A program made the translations under genes and the position numbers. A DNA stretch of 64,000 nucleotides from Motacilla alba alba (taxonomy: Eukaryota > Chordata > Aves > Passeriformes > Motacillidae): contig NC_052018.1 in NCBI RefSeq assembly GCF_015832195.1, positions 54,125,666-54,189,665 of the forward strand. The letters run 5' to 3'. Below, piece after piece: positions 12,401 to 24,400 of this stretch; the stretch's first letter is position 1, and every line of letters begins with the position of its first letter. Below the pieces are notes generated by a model that saw only the letters and a program-made list of their open reading frames with translations, had not been told where the DNA came from and did not search any database.

Positions 12401-15400
12401 ATTATTTAGACGAGACTTATAAAGATGCTCATATGTCTCTGTCTCTAATAATCATTACAGAATTACAGAAGAACAGATTTCCTCTTCTTCTATGTAGCAT
12501 CTTTCAGTGTGTCAGGAGGTTTCTTCAGAAAAGTGGGTTAAGGGAGAAAGATTGCGGAAAGCAAGATGCTGACAGTGAAGGAACACAGTTCAGAGTTAAA
12601 CACAGGCATTGAGATGCAGAGCTTGCAAATGGCTACAGTATCCTTATTTATGGAAAAAAAAAAGAGGAAAAAAAAACCCCAAAACAGCCAAAAATAATTA
12701 GAGCATAACAAAGAGGTAAAGCTTTCTACTGTGCAAGCTATTCTTAAACTTCAACATGCCTGTGTGGCCTGTTGCTTGAGGTCATTGGCACTCGATTAAC
12801 TCAAATACACTCTCTGGGAAGCTGTACCAGATATTTCCCATTTTGCCCCTCCCCTTTCTTGTTCACTGGGTTCCTTTCACAGCTGACTATACACAAAGTT
12901 AACTGAGCTTTTAATCGGTTGTCCTTCAGAAAGATTTATATAGGGGCCATGTTATGGCACAGATTGTTTTGCCAGGCCCTCGGGGGCACAAACAAGCAGC
13001 TGTACATTCCTGCCTTTTTAATGGTATCCAGACCACTCACTGGCAGGCTCAAGTCCCGTAATAACAGGCTATTGGGATGCTGCCATCCGCTGCTCTATAT
13101 TCAGTGTCGCAGAAATAGCAGAGTCATTCCAAATTCAATTTGCTGGAGTCGAACTTAAGCCCCATGTCCTAGAGCAGAATCACTTTTTCTGGGCACTATT
13201 TTGCAAATTAACAATCTCTGAAGTGGGAAGAGAGCTATGCTGTTAACCATGTTTTCCGTATATTTCTTCCTTGTCCCCCTTCTTTCTCAATATCAACAAC
13301 ACAGCTTTAGCCCAACATGTCATTTTGACCGACATCGTGGATTAATGTGTGATGAATGCCCAGCTGGCTACGTGGGACCGCGCTGTGAAAGGTAAGCAGG
13401 CATCATGCTTTTAGTCATATGAAACAAAAGTATTGATCACATGGAACTGTTCTACCTTTTCTTACCTCCCCTTCTCATCCCTATTCCTGTTCTGAAACTC
13501 ACTGAAAAAAGTCCTGTGCATTTTCCTCTGATATTTGATCCATGAATTTGTGTTTTTCTTATGCTTGTTTCATTGTTTTATGGTAAAATGTAAGGTTTCC
13601 AAGAAGCATTTGCTGATAACTAAGAGTCTTTGTTAAAAAAGTTGCTTCTAGCTTTTCTGTCACTCTTCTGAGATTTTTATAAACCTTTTATTTCCTTTGT
13701 CATTTGAATGTTTAGAACATGATGATTCAAATATGCAGTAAATTACTGATGCTTCACTTAGAGAAGTTAATATGCAGTGAAAATACAACTCTTCTAATAA
13801 GTTACTTGTAGATTTTAATTATTTTTTAAAAGAATATTTTACATTTTTGTTGCTTCTCTTTTTTTGCTGTGGTGTTTATTTAGCAAGTAGAACAAAGTAG
13901 GCTTCAGTGACAAAAAAAGGTAATTCTTCTTGGTCAAATACATAGAGAAGTTCAATATGTATTCCTACCCTTATTGCTAGCTTTAAAAAGGCATTATGCT
14001 GAAAGGATCATATGGAGAATTTAAATGAAACAAAGAGCTGGTGTGAGTTTTAGTGCTAAGCTCCCAGGAACCCCCTTCCACAGGAGGTGAGACCACATAG
14101 GCAAGGGATATCACCACAGTGTCTGAATGCCTTTGGTCCCTTGGGGTTTCACATGGATGGAAGAGATTTCAAGAGCAGTTAGCGTGCCAGGGACCTCTGC
14201 TAGCTGTTTGGAGGTCATGAGAGTCAGTGTTGGCTTTGTCTGCATGATCTCAGTCCCCTGTGACCCTGCCAATGACATCTTTTTAGGAGGGGCTTGGGGA
14301 GTCAGAGAACTGTGTAATACCTAGCTAAACAGTTAAGGGGCATGGAAATATGGCCCTTGTGTTTCTTAGTAGGCTCTTGGCATTTGGCACTTGATGAGCT
14401 CCTTGAAGGATTTTTCAAGGCAAACCCTAAAAAAAGGTAAGGCTTCTGAATGAAGCCTGAAAATATTCAGGCTGAGATGAGAAAAAAGTAGGAATAAACC
14501 AAGAGTAAGAGACAACCAGAAAAGCAGAAACCTGACCATACACTGTGAATCTCCCTATAATCCCCTCTTTCCAATTTACAACTACTTCCTTTTAAATCCC
14601 CTGTTGTGCTATATCTGTCCTGAAGTGAGAGTGCAGGCTGTCACCTGCTTCCACCCATCACCACCGAGTCTGCTCCTGCTGCTGCTATTTCTGCCTGTCT
14701 TTTCCTGTCTGTCTGGGAAGTCATCACCTTCTTTCAGCTAGTGGGCTGTGAAGTTAATGACGGCAGGAATAAATCACATCAAGAGCACTTTGGTGGCAGT
14801 TTGTCAATGCAGGGTCATTGACAGCTTCCATTAGCAACAAGTGCTGTTTCTGAGTGGAGCACAGACCGTAGATGCAGTAGGACAGAGTCTGAATAAATGG
14901 CTAAATTGGATTTTAGCCTGATCTCCTAAGGAAATTAGGCTACTGTGATCTTTTTGTGCATGTCTCTCTGCCTGCCTGAGAAGTCATCTGCACTTGTAGG
15001 TCGATTTCAACTAAATTTGGCAGAAGATAGGAGGGCTCAGAGATGATAATTGTTCCCAAAGGTTTTATGAAAAGAAGTGGCTGAATAGAGGTTAATAAAT
15101 CAGGACATGGGGGAGAATACTGTGTGAACTCACACCTGATTAAACAGATAGAGAGAGAACAAGAGAGATTGCTAAATGTTCTTCCCATAAGAAAACTTTC
15201 ACAGGGCAAGGAAAAAGTGCTGCTGTAGCCTGAGGGATTACTCCCTGCTGAGTAGCAACATCCTGCAGCAAATAATCAGCCCTTAGCCTTGTAACCGTGA
15301 GATATAAATCCACTGGAAATTAGGGTATTAATTCCAAAGCTCACAGAACTGTTTGCTTTTAATTGTAACAAGTTGTTTTAAAATGTCTGCATCTGTCAAT

Positions 15401-18400
15401 AATAATGATCAGGAGAAAGCATGTTGCATTTTGCTATTAGCAGTGGTTGTATAATTGCTGAGAGAGTTTGCGTGAAATTCTCTTTCATTTTAGCAACTCC
15501 AAAGTGTCAAGTGATCTGAGCCACATGATTCATTAGCTGCACAATCCTAAATTACCATGACATAATAAGTATCATGGAATGAGAGTGTGCAGCACTGTAC
15601 TTATTTGGCCTAAAAATGTATCCTCTGTCCCCTAGGGAGATACATATATCTGTCTGATTTGTAAAATGTCAAGAAAAAATTGCTACTTCTCTCACTGGAA
15701 CTCTTAGGAAAATGGTCCTGTAATTGCTCAATATTCTGAGGGGTCCAGATCACAAAACCATCAAAATAATTGCAGATATAAACTGTGTTGGGAGTTATCA
15801 TATATCTATAATTGTAGAGAGAGCTCAGCTTTCCCACATAATGTTTTTCCCTAAAAAATTAGACATAAGTTTTCTTTCCTTTGCTCACTGGTCACTTTTC
15901 CAAAGGTGTATGAAATAGGCTGGACATTCTCTTAACTTCACAGAAAGGATGTATGAGAATGACGAAAGGTTGTCCTTTTAGCCCAGCACATTTACAGTAT
16001 GATGATACCTGTTTTCCAAATACAGTCTTGACAGGGAAAAGAAGCAAAATAGGTGAGAGTCTGGCTTTTCCTGTAGGACTCTGTGATTTATGTGCATGGA
16101 TCCAGTGACCTTTCCCTCCTAGAAAGAGGGTCAGTGTCCCTCATGTGTGAGGAGAAAGGTGAGCTGACCCACGTCCTTCCTTGCCCCCACCTCCCCCATT
16201 CTTGAAGTCTAGCACAGAGTGCCACCAGCCACAGCCTCTCATGAGAACTGTGGCTTCCAAGTGCTGCTCACTGTAGCAAATGTAATTCTTCCACTCGTGC
16301 CAGAGCAGCGAGTCTGTGCTGCAGTACTGATGGGAAAAGGGTCAAACATTTCAGCAGATTTGGTACAACAAATGTGTTGCACAGGATTGTTTGCAGCTTG
16401 CAAAGGTAGGCATTTTGACATTAGAAAATGCAAGATTTATAGTTGGTCACACAGAAATAACATCTGTGCTGTGCACCTGAGTTAAGATATCTCACTGTGT
16501 GCTCACGAGCCATTTCTCCACAGGGCTTTTGCCTGATTTTGTGCACAGGTTGAATGCACATAAATTTCAAAGGCTCTGTAAAAATAGTATTTCCAGACTT
16601 TAAAGTGTTTGGATTTGCAAGCTTAATTAACTGTGTCTCAAGGGGTTTTTTTTCCTCAGTAAATATAAAGAAATGTATAAAGTAGGCCTGCATTTCAGTG
16701 CATATATGTGTATATACAGAGCATCATACAGACTCCTATGAGGAATATTAACTCCATACTGACCAGGCCCAGTACAGATTCATACACGTATTTTTTATTA
16801 GTAGCCCTGTCTTTGGCACTGTTATGCTAAATAAAAGCAGTGTCACTCCCATACACACCTGCATTGGAAAATAGAAAGAAATATATGAACACAATCTTTT
16901 TTTGCTGCTTTTACTCCTATTTTTGTTTATTTTTTTAATCTCAGAGGTGTTATGTTGTAGTTAGAAGTCATTTTTTAACATGTATTCAGTGTAATGCATA
17001 AAAGTAATCTTCTATGCCACATACTTACTGGTGGTTTTTAATCTAAACCTTCCCAAATAATAATGCTTTGAACCTGAGAGGAGAAGCTGAAGTAGGAATG
17101 TCCTCAAGGGAATAAAGATGGAGCTAAGCAAAGTGGATTTTTTTTTTTTAATCTTCCCCTGCAAGTTCAGGAGAAGTGGTAGAAAAAGGGGAAGAGTTTA
17201 CATCGATACATGTACACAGTTCTCTTTTCAGCTTTAACTGGTTTACCCCTACTTTCAGGATCATCTTCAGTTGGATTCGAGATTATGTATGTGCATAAGT
17301 AAAATATGGCTATGTGATGGTAGTGGGTTTTTCTAATTTTAATTATCAAAGTATAAACTGAAGAGAATACAAAGAGTTATTGAGGTCTCCTGCTGTTAAT
17401 AGGAGGAAATTATTAGCAGTGCATTTCACATAAATCATTGAAGTATTCTTTCTGTAAACTGCTTGGTTTCTGTGAATGCTGTCAAATACAGAAATAACCC
17501 CTAAATGAGAGTGAAAGAAGAAAACAAATACACATTAAGTGAAGTCATATAGATTAGGAGGACCAAGAGATATAGATTTATGACAAACACACCAGTAGTA
17601 TGTTAGCAAAGCATGAGTTAACTTCAGATGTAATCTACTTTAGGTAAATTAAGGTAACAGCATAAATTATCCAGATACTCTCTGGTTTTGATAAAATGTG
17701 GCTGTGAATTGTTACATGTTAAGATACATTCTTAGCCTTTGTAACTGAGATAATGTCACTGAAAAAAGCTGATTTATTTTGGCAACGTTAAGCTAAAAAT
17801 TAGTCTTTTGTCGTTGCTGAGATATCCTCCATCAAGGAAAAAAGTATCTCTTCCTTTGCAGAAACGCAATAAATTGCTACCTTTATGACAGGTTCTGAAA
17901 ATAAAATATCTGAATTATTCTAATGACAAGATTTTGATGTCTTGTTGCTATGAAGAGGTAATTTTCAGAGATGACTGTGCTACAGGAGTGGGCTAGATTG
18001 TGGAAATTTTACTCCTGAGTGCTTACATGCATCCAAACCACTGGACTGTTTATACATATTATTGGTTTGTGGGCTGTATCATGGATATCTTGAGAGAATG
18101 GAAAAAAATCCTATTTTGTATAAAATTACAAAAAACTGCTCAATTAGTTCCCACTATTTTTTCCTCCTTACTCTCAGTTATCCAGTTTTTATAATCTTTA
18201 TGATCTTTGCTGATGATATTGAATAATATTTAGTACATGTTTAGACATCTTTGCTTAAGATCCAATTAAAAGCATTATGACATATTTTGGAAGGAAGGAA
18301 AAGGATGAACTTGATGCACACAAGAGTGACAGCAGTGTAGCTCTGCATTCCTGCATTAGGACAATACAAAAAATCTTTCCTCAACCGTGGTGTCCAGTAC

Positions 18401-21400
18401 TACTACAAAGTAGAGAGGATATCTGTGTACCTTAAAACTGCATTCAAACTAACTTTAAAACAGTAGGAAAATTTATTTTGTGCGATGTGCTTTATGTACT
18501 TTCTGTTTTCCTTATACTAATTGGAGTTCATCTGAGATGTGCATGAATAAATTCATTAGCCTGGACTGTGCAATTTTTGTTTTCTTTTTCTTCACTATCT
18601 ACAAGTTGCTCTTACTATGAAGTGTGAGCAAATATCACAGAAAAGGAAAGCAGACCAGAATATAAATAGTAAATAGGCTGTGAGATTAGTAGAAATTTGC
18701 TTTAAATACAGACTCATGTTAGGTCAGATTCACTAACCTGCTTTACATGGTACTCACAGAAAATTGCAGGTGGGCAAGGTGGAAAAGGATGTGATATTTT
18801 CAAAAAATTTTCTTAAAATATGAAAGCTATAGTGTGCAACAGCATAGTTCCTGTCCTAATGAGCAATCTTTTTGTTAGATTGCCCATACACAGAGATTTG
18901 AAATCCATTAATTATAGAAATCTCACCATGCAGTAGATCAGGGGAAGTCTAAGTCAGGAGATGGATCTTGTTAGGTAAACAAATATATGACTGTATTGCA
19001 TTCTAAATGTATTTTCTAAACTGAAGAAGTTTTTAAGATAGAGGGAAAAAACATCATCAGGCTTGCTGGTGATTGAGTACAGAACATCGGTACAGAATGT
19101 GCTAAAATACAAAGTATATCTAGCATAGAGTCACAGAATAGTTTGGATTGGAAGGGACCTTTCAAGGTCATCTAGTCCAACCCCCCTTCCTACAGAGTGC
19201 CACTAAGATTTCTTGCTATGCTTTGTGTCACATTCAGTGCCAGTGACAAGATTTTTCTTCCACTGAAGTCTAATTGCTAGCAGAACTGGCAGGATTTCAG
19301 CTGGTACTGTATCTACAGTGTTGTTTAAAAAGAGAAGGAGAGAGAAAGAAAAAAGATGTTTAAGACAGACCTGAGAGAAGAGCAAATCATTTTTGGTGAT
19401 TAGGGAGGCAACAGAATTAAGTATTTCTAATGAGAGGATTATTTAAGGGTCCTAACTGATGAAGTCTTTTACCATAGGTGTGCAGAAGGCTATTTTGGAC
19501 AACCTCTAATACCAGGAGGATCATGCCAACCATGCCAGTGTAATGACAACCTTGACTTCTCCGTTCCTGGCAGCTGTGACAGCTTGTCTGGTGCTTGTCT
19601 GATATGTAAGCCAGGTACAACAGGCCAATATTGTGAGAGGTGTGCTGATGGATATTTTGGTGATGCTCTTCATGCAAGGAACTGTCAACGTAAGTCACGA
19701 ACTTTTACAGCTCCTGACAGTATTGATCTATCTTATAACTTTGTTCCTGAGAGGAAGACTGTGCCTCTGTATGTGTGAGCAATAGAATGATACAGCTCTA
19801 ATAATGATACTGTGCATCTGCATCTAGAAAAGGAGGCTTTAAAGTAAATAGAAAGAAAAACTTATTAAAAAAGCTTTGGTTGAAGCAGACATGGGAAGAA
19901 AACAACAGAGCATTGCATGGATGCAAAGGTTATAAGTGTCAGAACTACAAAAATAAATACAAATAAATGGAAACTATTGACTAAAAAATGCTACAAGCTA
20001 TCCTGAAAAATCCTGTTATCTTGTAAGATTGAAAGGAGAGAGTGATGTTTCAGTTTCAGGGTCCAGCTCTGGCAGCATTTGTAACCTGTTTCCCATTTAT
20101 ATAACCTCAGTAAAAGTGGGGAGGTGCTGCTGCTTGCAGGTCAAGATTCTCCCACCTGCCAATCAGACCCTAAAATCTCTATACAATTTTTCCAAAATGC
20201 TCTGGAGGAAGATACCTGGCACTGCAGCAAGCTACCAATGCTCAGCTGAGCAAGGGCATGTTATTCAACTACCAGCCCCAGCATATCTTTCCCCACAGTG
20301 ATTGCAAAAAAATTATTCAGTGGAGATGAAAGACTTGGTAGGAACAGGAGCTTTTCTTTCTATAGGAGGCAGTGGCTCTCTCTGAGCTGTTGTTGGCATA
20401 ATTCATAATGCAGAAGAAGTGCTTTTAACTTAAAAACGTTTGTCACATACTCTTCCTTCGCATTCTGAGAAATGGAATAAAACAAGTTACAAACTGTTCT
20501 GAAAGAGCTGAGCATTTTATTTCAGTGTCACAAGGATTTATTCCTGTTTGGTCCATTATAATAAAGACAAAAGTAACTTCACTTAGTACAAAGGTGTTAT
20601 AGCAGGATAAAATTACGCGAGTAAAAGAACTGGGGCATTGTCTTACTGCTCTGTGTGAGGGAACATGGGGACCATGTCTGCAGTATGTCTTGTGAGCAGA
20701 GAAGTTTGAGGCCCTGGCATTCATTTCTAGGACTTGCCCTATTAGCAACTTGCAGTCTAAAAGTGAAAATCCTAGATTATTTTGGACCTCCAGAGAGTGC
20801 ATGAGAGCTAACAAGATGCAGAGCGTCACCGTGTTTCTCAGCTAAGGGCAATAAACATTGATGTACACAAAGTCATAGATAACCCTGAAGACATACCTGT
20901 GGAAATGCTTTCTGTACCTACTTTACACAATGCCAGAAAAAAATTGGACAATCCTATATATTCTCTCCATAAGTTAACGGGTCATGATGAATAATGTCAT
21001 ATAAGTTACAATGTTAAGTGCACAAAGTGTTTTAAGAAGAGGTGTATATGAAAAATTACAGCTTCCAGTATCTTGTCACTATTCTTCAGTCATCAATATG
21101 ACTGGTGCTTTGACCATTTCCACAGTAGTGACAGGTCCATGAGAAAGAGATTTTATAAGAGGAGTGTTTGGAAAACATACAACTAAAAAAAGTGTTTAAA
21201 AGAAATGCATGTTTATTGTTGAATTATGAGATTTGCTTTTGTTGTTCATATAATTGACAAGGAGAGCCCCCTAATGTATTCATATCCTTGTGCTTGCAGT
21301 TACCTTGTATTCATCTACTCTCTGCCTTTCATGTGGGTTTTCTTCTTTGCATATGATTTTTTATTTCCTTTGCAGACTTCCATGAAATTTGCCCTGCAGC

Positions 21401-24400
21401 AACAATATCAGAGGGACTGTGCCTTTACTTTGTTGTTTTCAATTTTGTTCCTTATTAAAAAGCCAAATCCAAGAGTATTGCAAAGCATGAATTTGCTTTC
21501 AAATTATTGTTTGAAATGTCTCTTGCTCTTTCTCTGTACAGTGCTGTTGTGTGCATTAACCATTTCAAATGACAGTACAGCTTTATATCATCATAGCATT
21601 TCTGAATATTTTGGTGTATCTATACAAAACCATAAATCTAAGAACAACGAGCAAATGTCCTAAGCTTATTTGATTTGATTCTAGTAGGTTGTTTTTTGGA
21701 GTGAAGCAGCACAATATGCTGAAGCAAATACCTGGAGGTTGAGTTGATGGTAATAAAGCTCAGTGTCACAAGATGAATTAAAGCAAATAATCAAGTCTGC
21801 CTATGTTTCAGTGTATAGGTACTACTGTTGTCGGAGAGTAAGTGTGTAGCTTGATCATAAATACAAGCTCATAAATATTTCTAGAAATCTAGAGAGGATT
21901 AAGGGTCTTGACCAGTGTCTTTCTGGAAGAAAGTATGACAGATTTCTCCGACAGGCTACATTGTATTGTAACAACCATTTGGAGGTTTGGACAAGAGCTA
22001 ATTTTCCCAGTAGAGGTGAATGAATGGGAAGGCTCTAGGTGTGATAAGTGCAATTTATCGGATTGAGTAACAGTTGATTAACTGAATAGCCCTGACTGTA
22101 TGTTTCTTCTCTATGTACGTACTGCCAGGGCCAAGGAAAACAATCAAAGTCCTGATACTCCAAATTCTCTCTTACCACTGCATTGCACTCAGTCATCTGT
22201 GACTGAGTTAAGGCACCATGGAGTGCTGCTTGTTGTAATATAAATAGGAAAAACTTATCTGTTTATAAAATCAGTGTAAGTTTTCTTTTTGATTCTTGTG
22301 TTGTCATATGCCTGATAAGCAAAACAATTCAAATCAGACTGAGCTTGGGTTTTGAGGTCTGTATAAAAAGGTTGGTGAAACACTTTTAATTTGCATTGAG
22401 GATTGTAGTTTGTTGAATCTGAGCTTTAGCATCTTCTTTCCCCACTGACCAATTTAATTAAATATATACTCAAAACATATATGTATGTGATAATTATCAC
22501 CGTATATGGTTTAGAGTGTCAGTTTTTAAAAATGAATGTCAGGTTAAAGAGGGCAGAATTGAAGTATGCAGGATGAAAGAGGTAAATTATAGATTTGTTT
22601 AGTATTGAAAGCTGAAAGGAAAAGATAAGCAATGTTAATTACATCAGAAGTGGTTTTTAGTTTTTACTTTTTAAAAATATATTGCAAAACAGAAGGAGAT
22701 AGAAATCTCTGAAGGTGTTACATAACTGGTATGAACAGCGCATTTTTGTTACTTTTTCCAGAATTTCAGCCAACATTTGAGAAACAATGCCGTGAACAGA
22801 ATGGCAAGTCATAAAGTTGCTTTCATTAAAAGAGGCAACTTCTGCAGAATACCTCAAAAGCAGGGAGAAAACCCCCACACCAATCCTTTCAATTTATAAT
22901 TGGAAATTGTAAATGAGCAAGCCCAATGAAGTAATGAGAAAGGTCCTGTTGTAATAATCTATATGTAGGAAAAATAAAACTGCCTTTTCTCACATAGCAC
23001 CTTCTGACATGCAAGTATGCGACTGCCATGTGTTCACTTCTGGGACTCTTAAGTGTTTCTTAAAATGAAGGTGTTAGGTTGAGAAAAAAAAAGCAACACA
23101 TGCAGATAGGGCACTGCAGGAAGGCAAAATGCAGACTGGAGCCCAAGCCTAGAAAGTAGAATGATAATTGGTATAGAGATGTGGATTCATTCCCCTATGA
23201 GGGGGGAAAAAAGTATGTGCTCATGCTGATCAGTGACTGCGTGGTTCTAGTCCCTGTGGCAACAATCACATCCTTGTTCTCTACAGCGAGTACTAAGGGT
23301 TTTTTTCCAAATCTCTGCATGCCAAAAGGATTGAAGAACACAAAGGTTCTTGTGGTTGAAGAACATAAAAGGTGGTAGACATCTTCCCCAAAATTTGTCT
23401 TCTCCTAAAACATAAGAATTTAAGAGCCAGAAGCATTGCTGTTTTCCTCAAGAACAGCTTTTTCACTACCTTTTTAAATCTTCAGGAAAACACTGCAATG
23501 AGTTAGGTTGATCAGTTGGGTTACATTTCCTCTGGGAACTGTGATGCTGTTGCTGAGACAGAAATACTGGAGAGTCATGGTAGCAGATAATCCTTGGTAT
23601 ATTTTTCAGTGCAGCTTGGGACATGAGAGCATTACTGTCCCTGTATAGTGTAAACCTTGTGCTGGGTTTGCAGCATACCAGCCTTTCCTGACAACTACAT
23701 GAACAGGGAGTGAACTCCAGCACAGCAGAACCAGCACATGGAGCAGTAACATTCCCTCTGGTTGGAGCTACATCCTGTACACACCCTTTGTAAGGGTCTG
23801 TACCCTTTTTGTGCTTTTCCCTCAGCACTGCCCTTCCCTTCCTCGAGACTCAAAGTCTCTGGGCATGTACTTAATAATCTGCCCTCCACATCCTGCTTTG
23901 ATCTGAGAGGAGCATCTAAAGCAAGTTGTTAATGAACTTGAGGCAAAATTTCTGACTGCAATAATTTGGAGAAAAATTCTGCATTCATATGGGCAGGTTA
24001 ATATGTCAGTGTATGGGAGCAACACCTTCCTGCTTAACCCAGGCTGGGCATTTCTCAGGGTGACAAAAGCTGCACTGTAAACGTTTGACTATTAGATTTA
24101 ACTTCAGGGAACACACTGACATCTCCTTCTTCTTCCTCTGCAGCCTGTCACTGTCACATGAATGGCTCCTTCTCGGAGATCTGTGACTCTCGGACAGGCC
24201 AGTGCGAGTGTAAAGCCAATGTCATTGGGCGCCGCTGCGACACCTGCAAAGTGAGTGACCAGAAACGGGGTTTCCTTTCAGCTTTCTTCACTGTTTGTCT
24301 TAACTAAATTTCATTCGGTTCTGGATAAGCTTTTTCTGTTGTTTAATTTTCACTTAAAGAACATGTATGGATTGGGTTTTTTTGTAGAGAAAGGTAAAAT

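Larger units (their letters stand above)
8545..13304 (+). other. LAMA2: LAMA2 intron, 4.8 kb
   Basis: AT-rich intron. It holds a strong inverted repeat at 10960-11005 with a smaller hairpin just upstream, an interrupted ATT-rich microsatellite at 11510-11565 and an A-rich run near 12650-12680. The last 350 bp before the acceptor (about 12930-13180) are noticeably more GC-rich than the rest. No other exon is recognisable. Confidence 0.85.

Noticed and set aside
21226..21663. 145-codon hydrophobic open frame
   Set aside because: Hydrophobicity follows from T-rich sequence; no conserved motif, no regulatory or splice context.
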